From Cololabis saira (taxonomy: Eukaryota > Chordata > Actinopteri > Beloniformes > Belonidae): a stretch of 64,000 nucleotides of DNA. Made by a program: the position numbers and the translations under genes. The notes under the pieces are model-generated. The model searched no databases. It had not been told where the DNA came from and saw nothing but the letters and a program-made list of their open reading frames with translations. This document shows positions 11,748-25,884 of the stretch, piece by piece. Positions within the stretch are counted from its first letter, which is position 1. The number at the start of each line of letters is the position of its first letter. Location of the stretch: contig NC_084601.1 in assembly GCF_033807715.1 (NCBI RefSeq), positions 20,478,129-20,542,128 of the forward strand, given 5' to 3'.

Positions 11748-14546
11748 CTGGAAAGATATCTCCTTTCTTGTGAGATCAAAAAGCACTGAAACAAGGATTT
11801 ACAAAAAAAGTGAAAAGAAAAAAAGGTTGCAGAGAAGAAAAACAATATGTGCAGGCTTTTCTCTTCACCCATACAAGTAGGCATTAGCATTGCCTTTTGT
11901 ACACTATGAATTATCCTCAGCAGAGACTAAGAAGGGAGAAGCCATTCGCCTTTGGGCATGAAGATGGTGAGCTTTGATTATTGATTCACTGTCTCTCTTC
12001 TTTACCCATAAGGTACCAGTTCGACCTGAAAGAACTCACAAGCTTAAAAAAGAAGAGAGAAGAATAAAAGGAAAGGGGTAAGTCCTCTGAGGGAAACACT
12101 CTTGGGGGGGATTTAGACCCGGGGCTGGATTCAAATTTAACAGTTTAGAGGACCATTGCAAAGAGACAAAAAATAAACCTAAGCTCATGTTGTACAGCTT
12201 AAAGAAAGAGGAAAAAATGCAAATGCATTAATTCATATCCAACAGCCTACTCTCTGTTTTTACTAAAACCTCTCCATTATTTTTTGTTACTTTGAAGAGG
12301 CTGCTTTGGTCCCTGGGCTTCTGTTGCTGCTTGTGCTTTTACATAATATACATTGCCAGAGGAACATAAAATCTTTTTTTTTCTCGGTTTTACAGCCTTG
12401 ACTAAAAGCACCCAAGATGTTGCAACATAAAGGCAACACAGCACTGTTTTTGACTGCTGGTTTATGCTTGTCTGAAGTAGATGCTTAGGATTATTTTTAT
12501 TCAGATAAACAAACAGAAGACATGTAGTAGAGCGGTCATGTCTAACTGACCAGATGTCAGCATATCATGACGCATCCATCCGTCACTTGTTTTTGTTGTG
12601 GAAGCAAGCACACTCCTTTGATTCAGCCTGAAAACTGTAAAATACCAGCACACGTCCCATTCTTTTTAATGCTGATGTTTGCATATATTCACAGTTGCGT
12701 AAAAGGATTTTTCATCATTGATGTGAGCACTGCAACATGCCGCCTCAGACTGTCAGAAGAACAAATGCAGGCCCACGTCTCTGTGGCGCTCTGGCAGTGT
12801 TGCTAAAGACCGCACCGTTCAAGCTCTACCACAGGAAAAATGAAACACCTAAATTAGATTTGCACGGGATGAGTTATTGTGTGCTATTATCTTGGCTTTG
12901 CTTGTGTATATCTCCTGTGATGGTTCTGTTTACTTTGGCTCAAGGTCATTGTCTTCATCAGTCTCTTTGAGAAGAGATTACTCAGTATTTCTCAGTGTTA
13001 CATGTGTGTACAAAGACAGGTCTTTAAAAAAAACAAACACCGGGCCACTCTCAAACCACCACAAAGCTACTAAAAGGGGATAAATGTGAGTGGCGAGCGA
13101 GTCATGTTGCTGAGCAGAACTGTGTATTATGGGTGTGTGGAGGGCGGTGCGGTGTGTCAGTGCAAAACCCATTAGTGTGTCTAAGCCTGCATCTTCAAAT
13201 CTTGTTACTCTGAACTGATGCAACAGGAATGCAATACGGCCTCCCTCTCCCAGCCTCCTCCTAGTCTCTCTCACCACTTACCAGCTACCTGCAATTCTAT
13301 GCAGCCCCTCCCCATCACACCTCCCACCCCAGGATACTCTCTCTCTCCCTCTCCTTTTTCTCACTAGCATGCCAATTCCCTGCTGAAATTCCCCCTCAGC
13401 AACCTCTCCGTTCTTTTCTCAGTCCAAATCTCTGTCTCCGGGCACCGCATCATCCATGTTTCTGTTTTTCTTGCTTTCTTGTTCCCGTGGCTAAATATGT
13501 CTCCTCTTTGAAATTGTTTTGTGCTCAGACTTCTACGCCACCGAATATAGAAAGTGCCTCTTTGATCGGGTGTCTTTTATCCAATTTCCACAATTACTTT
13601 TTTGTTGTTGATTACCGAACATCAAAAAATGTGGCATATTGAACAATTCCATATTTCTTTTCACTTGCATGTTTTCAGTTTAACTGAGACTCAGTCGATA
13701 AGACTTTTCCTTTTCCTGGATATTGATAGAAATCCAAACTGGAATGTATTGGTCGATTTCCAGTTGCCTTCAAAGAGAATGCATTTGTTGTCTGGTGGAT
13801 GAACATGAACATGGTTTATAGATGTCACATCCTTTCATAAATGTAAGAAAACATGTGCATTGTAATTTCAAGTACAAAAACAAAGCAACAGATCTTAACA
13901 CAGGCTTGACCAATTTTGAGTGCAACGGCTCTTCAGGAGTTTGAGCTGTATAAAGAAAAGGAACTCGTTTGAAGGTTTTTGTCAAGGATTTATACAATTT
14001 AAAACTGAAGAAAGGAAATCATTTTATAATTCTCATTCACAACAAAAGCTAGCTGTTTTGAAATAGTTGTTCATCCATCCATCCATTGATAACTGCCTAG
14101 ATTCATCAACTAGTTCATTTCATGAATGTGTTATTTTTGGTCATTATTAAAGGGGAAATAGTATTCCTCTTTTATTTTTTTGCCAAAAATTGTCTCAGTT
14201 TCCTGAGGTCTTAAGGAAATCACTGTTACAGCATATGATTTGGTCAAATGTTTACTTTTCACAAGTCTCGATTAATAGTTTTTGCTTTCAGTCACGTAGC
14301 ACGTTAATGTGTTCATGTAATCCAGGATTAAAACAGTTATTGGGATAAAAGATTAAATTGCAAATGACAGATGACTACAGAAGTATGATAGGAAGGAAAA
14401 TACAATAGATTTCCTTTTGAAAATATATTTTAATTACTAATATAATTCTTACTAAAAATTATTTAACACCATAATAATACAATATTAGTTAATCATTTTA
14501 GCTTGGCTGACTTAGTTTATGCTAACCTATGATGCTTACAATATTA
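11748..14546. other. No recognisable feature
   Basis: No transposon ends, RNA genes or supported exons. 13230-13370 is pyrimidine-rich (CTCTCTCTCC). Possible donors exist, but the frames next to them are low-complexity GA-rich. Confidence 0.5.
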
Positions 14547-15107
14547 CCGTATTTTCCACACTATAAGGAGCACAATTTTCTCAAAAATAGCAGTGCGCCT
14601 TATGTATGAATTTTGTTGTGCTTACTGACCCTCTAACCAATTGTATGTGGTACAATGCACTCAAAAATAGTTTTAGAGTGACTTTGGTAAGCAATGAAGC
14701 CGCTCTGTTTGATTGATTGTTGGACCGTTCCCAGCTGACACATTAAAGTCGGTTCTTGGTTGGATACGGGTTGCAATGTTAGGCAACGGTAGATAATTAA
14801 TTATTTAGTGCTGGCAAGCAACCATCATCCAACATTGATGCTTACATCCGCCACCTTTTATTTGTGGATTCGTGGAAGACGAATGATTTAAATAGTGAGT
14901 GTATTTTTCGGCTTTAGTTACAACTGAATGATATTCTGAGTTATTGTGAAGAGTTGAATAAAGTCCGACTAACCTGACTGCTTTGTTTCGCTTAATATAA
15001 GTTTCATCATGCGCCTTATATCCTGGTGCACCTTATTTATGAAAATAGACCCGTTCATTGATATTGCGCCTTATAATGCGGTGCGTCTTATGGTCTTCAA
15101 AATACAG
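14547..15107. mobile_element. TA-flanked MITE
   Basis: Ends are CCGTATTTTCCACACTATAA and a reverse-complement relative (CTGTATTTTGAAGACCATAA), each bordered by TA (14545-14546, 15108-15109). Repeated GCGCCTTAT words lie near both ends. The TA target suggests a Tc1/mariner-type origin, but the terminal repeats are imperfect and there is no transposase. Confidence 0.7.
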
Positions 15108-16214
15108 TACTTTACATTTTTTCTTATCAAATCTGTCCAAACATCCTTACTTCAAGTGTGGTTAAAACTGCAATGACATTGGAAACGAGTGCTGCCAGAG
15201 CTGATACAAGGACAAGCAGAGCTCCGCTGGGACTGACGCTCACTTGCTCTGCCAATAAGGGGGTTAGAGGCGCAGCAGTCGGTCAAGCCTCCTGGCCCTG
15301 GGCCTGGCCATGTTTTAGAGGCGGAGTACATCCAAGCATTGCCTGTTTGGTTGGATTTGTGAGATTACGAGTTTTCACGAAGTTTATAGATTGCTACAGA
15401 ATCTCAACATCATCTGGTAGTCTGCATGTTTAGAGATGATTAATTATAAGGTAATACAAACTTTTCAAAGTCTGTTTCTTCTATTTGTTATCTCTTTTGC
15501 TGTTGTTCTTTCTTTTTAAAAAAGACAGGTGGTGAAAAATGAAATGTGCTTTTTGATGAACTTCTTCTCTTATGTGATTGAAATCTCATGTGAGACCCGC
15601 TGAGCTGCTCACCTGTGACCGCCCTCCACGGGTTATGATGTAATGTCGATGCATGAGTCAGAGTCTGCTCATGGTGGCTTTTAAAATTGACCAGATTCTT
15701 CATGCCAGTCTTGTGTCTGACTTCCTGCTAGCTCAATCTGTCATGTGTAAATTGAAGGGGCTTAGCCTTGGCTAAATGTCAAAACAGACTCAGCTCATAT
15801 CCTTAGTGGAGCGGAGTCGAAGGTCACTTCTAGTACCCTTTTGAAATGCCCTGCGGGGAGTACGATGGGTGTAGGGCCACTCATGCTGATTTGAGTGGCC
15901 ACAATTCCCTTCAGCTGCTGTGGCTCAGCCATACTGTGGCATTCCTGGGCCTGCTGGAGCCCTGAGATTAGAGTTTTGTGCTACCCACTTAAGAGGTTAA
16001 ACAAATGCAGCATGATGTAAAGTTGGATGGAGATAAACTGGATAACTTTCTCTAATCTGGATATGTGAAGTCACAGTTCCCAGCAAATCTGAGCTGACCC
16101 CTAAAATACATACTTCAGACTTTGGTAGTTTCAGATATTGTGATGGGTTTGTGTATCTTATAGCTTTTGAGCTGAAAGTCAAAGCATGCAGTCATGCGTT
16201 TGGTAAAAACAACA
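15108..16214. other. No certain feature; one unconfirmed minus frame
   Basis: On the minus strand, after an ATCTCAG acceptor-like site at about 15966, about 54 codons are open (15964-15798). They include KGIVATQISMSGP and PIVLPAGHF and end at TGA. There is no convincing donor or homology. A GTGAGC donor-like site at about 15610 is also isolated. Neither is called a gene. Confidence 0.3.
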
Positions 16215-16345
16215 ACAACGTGCCAATGTAGCACCTTTCTAGTCCAAGGACCACTCATGGCACATTTACAACACAGGCAGCTTTCTGTCACTGCGACACA
16301 CTCTCACAGACATACAATATTATGGGCACCTTTTTACTGAAAATA
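16215..16345 (-). mobile_element. Possible LINE 3'-end fragment
   Basis: Text such as GTAGCACCTTTCTAGTCCAA and GACCACTC followed by CACATTTACAACACAGGCAG resembles the antisense 3' end common to fish LINE copies. The fragment is short and diverged, so this rests on recognition alone. Confidence 0.4.
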
Positions 16346-17584
16346 AAACACCACAAAGCTATCCAATTAAAGGATTCCTAAGGATCCCATGGAATGTAAA
16401 ATGAATAAAGGGGTGTGACGAGTAGACACTAATTGAGTGTTTTTTAGGGAATATCTGCTCTTTTTGAATGTCTAACAACAAATTTCAGTTCTATAAATAG
16501 CCTTATCCTTTACCTTAAGTAACATACTGTATGAAGGAGGTTTACTTACTTAAGCTGATGAATTACAGTAATGAGACATTACATGCATTTTGTAGATGAC
16601 TCACAACACTATAAATTACAGATTTCACACTCATTGGGAATTTTCAGTTTTGTGTACAATGATAGATGTGTGACTGCAGAAGAGAAATAAATTATTTGCG
16701 ACACATTATTTGGTATGTTATTTATTCATTTTTTTTGTTTTTTTGTTTTACCTAAACCTTAAACTGGCTTCCCTATTTACTTTCTGTATTTTATAAATTG
16801 GACGATGAATCAAGCTGACACTTTGGTGCACTGAATTGCAAATGTAGCAGTAACACAGAGAAAGTGTAAATAATGTTTTGACAGGTGTGGATATTGAAGC
16901 ATGCGCTCACACTCAACATACATCTGCATTAGTGTCATATTATGAAATTAGACAGTATTCTCTAAATGGGCATTTATCATTATACAGTGTGAACAACAGG
17001 AGATGAATTATCAACAATAAACCAAAGTATGAGTTGCAATCCATTGTGTTTGTGTAACAGCAATAGCTTATAATCACTCACAGAGCTAACATTTTCTGAT
17101 TTTACACCCATGGGAGCAGGCTGACACTGTTAGTTACTACCTTAATACAAATGATCCATGTAAATAAAATTTTATGAGTATTTTTTTATCTGCTTTCTCT
17201 GTGGCCATGATTTGTATGAGAAGTAAAATTATTACATCAGTGCAAATTATATTTATGGTTACAAAAATCATCCCTTGACATATCCATGGATCAGATGGAT
17301 GGATAGAAAGTCTACTTTAAGCCAGTATGCAGAGCTTCAGTCTTACACACTTCTCTGCTTCTTCTCAAGGTCTACTGCCTGCCAATAAAAATATAGAAAT
17401 GCGTTATGTAATTGCCGATTCTAACAAGGTGCCAAGCAAAATAGAATTGGTGTGGATTCCCCGCCCTCCAAAGGTTCACCATGCGCGACATAATAGAGGT
17501 GTTAATAAAAAAAAACCTTGTAAAAATAAACTGGTAGACGTTAATTAAAGAATTAAAGACCAAAAAAATAAATGGGGACTACTA
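16346..17584. other. No recognisable feature
   Basis: AT-rich sequence. No repeat, RNA or exon supported. Confidence 0.5.
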
Positions 17585-17702
17585 AATATATTGAAATTCA
17601 ATTCAATTTGATCAATATAGCGTATATTACAACACAAGTTGGCTCTAGGCGCTTTCCAGAGACCCGGAACATGAACCCCCGAGCAATTATCACGTAAAAA
17701 AT
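17585..17702 (-). mobile_element. LINE 3'-UTR fragment, antisense
   Basis: AATTCAATTCAATTTGATCA followed by AGGCGCTTTCCAGAGACCC is the reverse complement of the LINE 3' end seen in sense at 20218-20560. It is a short 5'-truncated copy whose AAATTGAATT tail lies at the left. Confidence 0.65.
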
Positions 17703-18155
17703 GTCAGATGAAAACTCCCCTAGTGGGAGAAAATATATGATCTTTAAGCTTCAAGTCTCTATTAATAAGTGATCTAATTACTGAGATCCAGAGTGATATT
17801 TTCTACATATCAGAAACGTGGCTAAAGGAGGAAGCTTAAATTAATTGACCTCGCCCTGTTATTAGGGCCTGAGCACTGACAGTGCGAAGGCCTTATCGTA
17901 TCTGTAGGAATTATTTTCCTCGTTTTTCTTCCGACGAAAGGAGGGCCTTTTTGCACCCTAAACGTGCCCCAAAAGTCACCAAATTTTGCACGCAAGCCAG
18001 GCCTGACGCAAAATTTGATATGTAATGGTTTGCATTAATGGGCGTGGCCTAATGGCTCAACAGCGCCCCCTAGAAAACTTTGTGCCTCAAGCCCCACAAT
18101 ACGGTTTGACGTACATGCACGAAAATCGGTAAACACCTGTATCATGTTGCAACTT

Positions 18156-18506
18156 GTGGGGAGGCTATGATAATGAGGCACTGTGCTGATTGGCTGCCTG
18201 AAGCGAAGACGCGACGACGCGAATGACGCGATACACCGCTACGAAAAAATGGTGGAAGCTCCGGCCGGCGGAGTTGTTGTTGTTCCGGCCAGAGTTAGTT
18301 GTGGGCGTTCCTGTAGTTATGTAACTACGGGAGCAGAATCTGAACGGCTCGTAGAAGCCATATCACACTGGATGGCTCATCCGGGCTGCTGTACAGACCC
18401 TGCAAAATTTGGTTGCTTTCCTCCTTCTCTGAGTTGGCAGGCTGAGGGGAGACCACTTTATATATGTTAAAGCAAGAAAAAACGTGTTTTTCATAATAGG
18501 TCCCCT
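18156..18506 (-). mobile_element. TTAA-flanked MITE, left end deleted
   Basis: The right side ends CATAATAGGTCCCCT then TTAA (18507-18510), identical to the terminus of the complete 613-bp element at 36460-37072. The left side begins inside the element at GGGGAGGCTATGATAATGAG, so about 230 bp and one terminal repeat are gone. Family A copy 3 keeps the unoccupied TTAA at the equivalent site (about 37462), which confirms the insertion point. Confidence 0.85.
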
Positions 18507-18699
18507 TTAAATAAAAGTCTCTTGGCGCCATGGCCGAAACCAAACAAGAAGTCGGCCATTTTGAATTTATCGTGTAATTTTGGCGCAATTTGTGCCATTT
18601 TCACGTGTTGTACTTTAATGAACTCATCCTAGCAGGATCGTCCATGGCACCGCGTCAAACTTCAATGTTACAAAACATTGAAACAAAATGGAAGTGATA

Positions 18700-19230
18700 C
18701 TAGTAGCTGATCGATATTTGATGGATCCTATTTTCTGCCATAACTTTTGAATGGTTTGACATAGAGTCGTGGGTGGTGTCATCGGACTCGGTTTTGAGTC
18801 CTTGACCATAATTGGTGCAAATTAGCCCCGCCCCTTCATCTGATTGGTCGATATCTGATAGTTCCTACTTTCTGCCATAACTTCAATGGTTTGACATACA
18901 GACTCGTGGGTGGTGTCATCTGACTCGGTTTTGAGTCCTTCACCTTAATTGGTGCAAATTAACCCCGCCCCTTCTTCTGATTGGTCGATATTTGATAGTT
19001 ACTATTTACTGCCATAACTTTTGAATTGTTTGATATAGAGAGTCGTGGGTCGTGTCATCGGACTCGGTTTTGAGTCCTTGACCATAATTGGTGCAAATTA
19101 GCACCGCCCCTTCTTTTAATTGGTGGATATTTGATAGTTCCTATTTTCTGCCATAACTTTTCAATGGTTTGACATAAAGAGTCGTGGGTGCTGTCGTCGG
19201 ACTCGGTTTTGAGTCCTTCACCTTAATTGG
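18700..19230 (+). repeat. 137-bp tandem array, about 4 units, in family A
   Basis: The words GCCATAACTT and CGGACTCGGTTTTGAGTCCT recur with starts at 18737, 18874, 19011 and 19150, giving periods of 137, 137 and 139. Each unit also holds CCCCGCCCCTTC and TGATTGGTCGATAT. Copy 3 of family A has essentially one unit, so the array expanded in copy 2 or shrank in copy 3. Confidence 0.9.
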
Positions 19231-19634
19231 TGAATTGCATGCGCAAGGGCCTGTTCATCACTGCTTGCAGCTTTAATTTTAATTATTTTCCCTGAAGCAC
19301 AGGCCAAGGCACAGGAATTATGGTGATCTATAACTTGAGTTTTCAAATAAAATCTAAACTCAAATGTGATTATAATATATTTGAAAGCCTCATGTTTAGT
19401 CCAAAACTCCCAAGCTGAGAGAAGCCAAGAAGCCAGAGAGGCCAATTTTGTTAGTGGTAGTGTACTGGCCCCTTGCTGATGCTTAGCTGAAGTTTTTTTT
19501 TCAGATTTCCTGTCTGGTTTATTGCTCAGTACAGACAAAGTCATCATAGTGGCTGACTTTAACATTCATATGGATGTTTACAGTGAAAAAAAGTCAGTGC
19601 AGTGGCAGAATACAGAAGAGTTAGACTTAAACTA

Positions 19635-20190
19635 TGGGGAGAGGGGGAGATGGACGACACAGGTCTGGCGAAAAAGCTGTCTCACAGTTGGGAGGCGCTG
19701 GACTTGATCGCTCTGAAGTGCCTTTCCCCAGTGGCAGGTTGGAACAGGAAAAAAAAAAAACAGGGTGGGTGGAGTCTTTGATGGTGCTGGTGGCAGAATG
19801 AGTCCAGATCGGGGAGCTTTGTCCCTTCAATCCGTTAGGCCACTTTCAACACTGGCTGCAGGTCTTTCTGTTCAGCTGCTGTACAACTGGCATACCGGAA
19901 TGTAATGCAGCCAGACAGGATGCGCTCTATGGTGCACCTGTGGAGGTTCACCCTGAGAGCACGTGGGAGGTGGGCTTTTCGCAGCTTCCTGAGGAGGAAG
20001 AGTTTCTGCTGGGCCTTTTTGATCAAGGTCTGAGGTGTTGGTGGTCCAGGTGAGATTGCCGGACATGTTGATTCCAAGGAAGGTCACCGTGTCCACACGC
20101 TCTACCATCTCGCCATGAATACAGGGAAGGAGATGTTCAAACCTTTTGATTCTCTTGAAGTTGACAATCCTCTCGTTGCTTTTTGGAATT
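19635..20190 (-). pseudogene. LINE RT C-terminal relic, antisense
   Basis: Minus reading from 20185 gives NERIVNFKR, HGEMVERVDTVTFLGINMSG and NLTWTTNT. A frameshift leads into LIKKAQQKLFLLRKLRKAHL, LHRCTIERILSGCIT and CTAAEQKDLQPV, then DSFCHQ and KSSASQL-stop-DSFF. This is the region after the RT core of a fish LINE family different from the one flanking it. It lies in opposite orientation between the endonuclease relic and the 3' end at 20218. It is inactive. Confidence 0.8.
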
Positions 20191-20217
20191 GTTAAGAACC
20201 AGGTTGTCGTCTTATCT

Positions 20218-20560
20218 TATGTCTTGTTTATTTTGCACCATTGACAATATACAGTATCTGTGCATCTCCTCTCTCTGTTCTTCATCCTCTCTCTCCGATC
20301 TCCCTTTCTATGCGCTATATCTGACTGGCCTTAGGCAGGAGGGTCCCCTCTTATGATCCAGGTCCTGCTCAAGGTTTCTTCCTTCCTAAAGGGGAGTTTT
20401 TCTCACCACTGTTTGGTTTTTACCTGCCACTGTTTAGGTTATGTTTATGTAATAATTGCTCGGGGTCCCATTCTGGGTCTCTGGAAAGCTCCTAAAGACA
20501 GCTTGTATTGTAATAGATGCTATATAAATTAAATTAAATTACCCTGAACTGAAATTAATT
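20218..20560 (+). mobile_element. LINE 3'-UTR with AAATTAAATT tail
   Basis: The text GATCCAGGTCCTGCTCAAGG TTTCTTCC, AAAGGGGAGTTTTTCTCACC and GATGCTATATAAATTAAATT is the widespread fish LINE 3' end with a short tandem tail. It probably belongs to the same LINE as the endonuclease at 17735-19625, with its middle lost and replaced by the antisense piece. That link is inferred. Confidence 0.7.
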
Positions 20561-22488
20561 GTCCCTTTATTGTCCCTTTTATGTACAGAGTTAAATTACT
20601 TGAGTTTTTCTGTCAGGAGCTTATATATCATTTTAGTGGAATTAAATTTTTTGATTTAGGTAGATTGTTTCAAGTGTTAACATTAATTTCCATTTTACTG
20701 CAAACACAAACACATATTCTGATCCCACTCAAAACTGCTACCATGTTGTTTAGTCATGTTGTTTAGGTCTGTAACAAAAGCTTAAACTGTTTACCATTTA
20801 CTAACAGATCTAAGTTTGTTTCAAATCCTGAACGTTTCTTAAAATGTGCCTGAGAAATGTGATTACATGTGATCCACATTGAGTATGTGTGTTCACACTC
20901 AAGATTAAAAAGTTACATAGATGGGTCTAAATGGGTCTTCAGTGATCAGCTCAGATTTCACCTTCCTTATCTATACTGTACCTACAGTATATGCAGATCT
21001 TTAATTACTAATGCCCAATCTATTATTTTGGATGAATTTTTGAAATAATTTGGCACAATTTGCAGAAAAAAAGGAAACCAGAAATAACAAGATAAAGAAG
21101 ATCTGCCACAAAGTTTATTAGGTGGGCCCTGAATCCGTCCATGGATGCTTTTGTTTCTGGACTATAAAGAGAATGTGGTCACAAATGTCTCAGACCACCT
21201 TCAAATATAATCGATTGAATCTGTTTTGGAGTTTGCTCAGACATTGCATTAGCATGGCCCCGTGGAGGTGTCTGATTGATTAATCAGTATCTATTTCATT
21301 TTCATATTTGTCCTTATTGAGTCTGGTTTTAAATGTTTTAATGTGACCTACATGAAGGCCACGATCCACATTGTATTGATCAAATATTAAAGTTCTTCTA
21401 AAACTAAAATCTTGACTTAAGACTTGTCTCCACTCCATGAGACCTGAAAGTAGTAAGATGAAGTTGGGCCAGAACTCATCACACTGCTGATTCTTTTTTT
21501 TTAATACTTTTTTAATACTTTGCTACTTCTAACTTCTAATTTAGCAGCAATTCCTCCAGATGTCACTGTAAAACAGTGCTGGAATGCTTTAAAATATTGT
21601 AAATTAATTGAATATAAAGTTTTATATATGGTAAAGCTATTAAATGTAAAGAAAAAGCTGTTCGGCAGCAGATGTGAGGCTTAGTTAAGACACTGTGCAT
21701 GAACAGCTCTGCTGCATGTGAGCAGTATATGAAAATACCTTCCAGTCAGGGGTCCAGAGCGCTGGAGCTGAAGTAAAGTTGTTAAGTCAGAAATCTGCTG
21801 GGTATAGTTCCACTTGGTCTTGTCAGCACAGCAATGTAATTTTATTCTTTCCTCCGGGCAGTTTCAAATCACATCAGGAGCATTTTAGATGCAGACCTCT
21901 TTGTGGGACTTTCAGAAGTTGAAAGTGAATAACGCAGTGATTAGATTCCGTAGAAAATATGATTTTACCATACTGTGCATGTCTTATTCAGAGCAAAGTC
22001 ACATGCTTTACTATGCAATGCGATATCTAATCACCATATCACCAACCATCTACTTCCAAAACTCAATTTCAGACATTTCCCCTTCTTGTTCTCCTTGTTG
22101 TTTCTGTGTTGTGGATTAATTTCTAACCTGTTGCTGAGGTTAGAGGTTGTTTAAATACAAATTAAAATTTGATACAACACATTTTGACACTTGTCATTTT
22201 CGTGGAATAAAAATAAATCATATCAAGAAAGAGAAAAAAGTCCATTGCATCATCTTAGCATCATACAATACCGTTCAAACTGAAACAGAGTATGCCAAAT
22301 ACAGCAGAAGTTTACACAGGGATCATAGTGAGCCCTTCATTTTTCACGAATGAATGGTACATTCATACTTATACAAAAAAGATATTGGAGCTTCAGCCAT
22401 ATGTCAAGTAACAATGGTGTCAGAGTCTTGAGGCTGACATATTCATTTCCCCAGTGTGGAAGAACAGTCAGCATGAGTCCTGGTGCAC
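20561..22488. other. Mostly unassigned; diverged DNA-repeat relic
   Basis: 21095-21420 contains GAGAATGTGGTCACAAATGT CTCAGACCACCTTC and GGCCACGATCCACATTG, resembling 11035-11230. It is probably an old DNA transposon fragment without preserved ends. The rest is AT-rich and featureless. Confidence 0.4.
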
Positions 22489-22561
22489 CTGAAGCAGTCT
22501 CTTCTCTATGCCACAGGGATTTATTTAATACTCTGTTCCCGACATGGTTCATCACAAATTT
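22489..22561 (-). CDS. Candidate 73-bp exon, unknown gene
   Basis: The minus strand has GTTCTTTCAG before 22561 and CTTCAG|GTGCAC at 22488. The open frame is 24 codons plus one base, starting KFVMNHVGNRVL and ending HREETAS. Its end phase (1) fits the two leading bases of the candidate exon at 11747. The donor is weak and the frame also reads on past it, so this is the least certain of the three. Confidence 0.18.
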
Positions 22562-22619
22562 CTGAAAGAACATGAATCCCCCCTGTGGAGGGGCATCTTC
22601 TCAACCCACCAGTCACCAC

Positions 22620-23096
22620 CAGAGTTATTATCGTTCACGAAAACGAAAACTAATAACGAAAACTAAAATTGAAAAAACAATTTCGTTAACTGAACTAAAT
22701 AGAAATGAAAATTAAAAGACAAAAACGATAACTAACTGAAACTATATTGCGTGTTTAGAAAACTAACTAAAACGAACTGAAATTATAGATATAATTTCCT
22801 CCGTTTTCGTCCCTCTCAATATAAGCCTCTTGGTATGATCAATTTATTCCGCTCTGGCCGTTTATCTCCAACTGGCAGCTACAGCACCTTAACGCCTCAC
22901 GGTCCGTGACGTCAAAACTAAAACTAAAACTAAAACTAATAAAAACTAAACTAAAACTAAGCATTTTTGAAAATATAAAAACTAATAAAAACTAGCAAAC
23001 CCACACTTAAAACAAATTAAAACTAACTGAATTGAAGGAGAAAAAGTCAAAACGAAATAAAACTAAAATGAAAAATTCAAAACTATTATAACCCTG
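22620..23096. mobile_element. hAT MITE with 8-bp TSD
   Basis: Ends are CAGAGTTATTATCG and the complement-related CTATTATAACCCTG, flanked by GTCACCAC at 22612-22619 and 23097-23104. The interior consists largely of AAAACTAAAACTAA-type words on both sides of a short GC-richer centre that includes TGACGTCA. It is non-coding, 477 bp. Confidence 0.9.
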
Positions 23097-25512
<2,416 letters not shown>

Positions 25513-25574
25513 TTATGATTTAAGAAAGATCTTTCTATGCTGCTTTGGTTGCTGCTCTGCTTCAAACAACAAAT

Positions 25575-25800
25575 AATAAATAATAAGAATAATAATGACT
25601 TGGATTTATATAGCGCCCTTCAAGGCACCCAGAGCGCTTTTACAGAGATCATTATTCATTCATACACATTCTCAGTGGTGGTGGTAGCTACGTTTTGTAG
25701 CCACAGCTGCCCTGGGGCTGCCATATCGCGCCAAACGCCCCCTCCGACCACCACCAACATTCATACACATTCACACGGGTTGGTATACAAACTGTGGACT
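25575..25800 (-). mobile_element. LINE 3'-end fragment, antisense
   Basis: ATAATAAGAATAATAATGAC followed by ATTTATATAGCGCCCTTCAA and ACCCAGAGCGCTTTTACA is the reverse complement of a common fish LINE 3' end. The TTATTA tail lies at the left, next to the microsatellite. The match fades after about 25800. Confidence 0.6.
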
Positions 25801-25884
25801 GGTCAAGAGACCATAATCCGAGACTTCAGATTATCTGACAGTGAAATGTCGGCCATTTTACCTGCCATTTGAGTTAACAGCTGT

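Larger units (their letters stand above)
17863..19275 (+). mobile_element. Repeat family A copy 2, full-length with nested TTAA element
   Basis: Starts TAGGGCCTGAGCACTGACAG and ends GTTCATCACTGCTTGCAGCT TTA. It is inserted in the LINE endonuclease relic. The left terminus folds: GGCC-GAGCACT pairs with AGTGCGAA-GGCC. The right terminus holds the small palindrome GCTGC-TT-GCAGC. Interior text matches copy 3 (37163-38403). A TTAA element sits at 18156-18506, and a 137-bp tandem array lies near the right end. There is no coding region, and the transposition mechanism is unknown. Confidence 0.8.
17735..19625 (+). pseudogene. LINE endonuclease-domain relic, split by family A
   Basis: Before the split (17735-17855) the plus strand reads SLLISDLITEIQSDIF then YISETWLKEEA, the N-terminal part of an APE-type LINE endonuclease with its catalytic Glu (ETWL). 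After the family A insertion it resumes at about 19295 with GTGIMVIYNLSF and YNIFESLMFSPKLP. It reaches DKVIIVADFNIHMDV, the GDFN catalytic motif, at about 19537-19580. Frameshifts and stops occur throughout. The RT is absent downstream in this orientation. Confidence 0.75.

Noticed and set aside
15798..15964. Minus-strand frame of about 54 codons after an acceptor-like site
   Set aside because: Good amino-acid composition but no donor and no recognised homology; frames of this length are expected by chance, and the plus strand is also open here.
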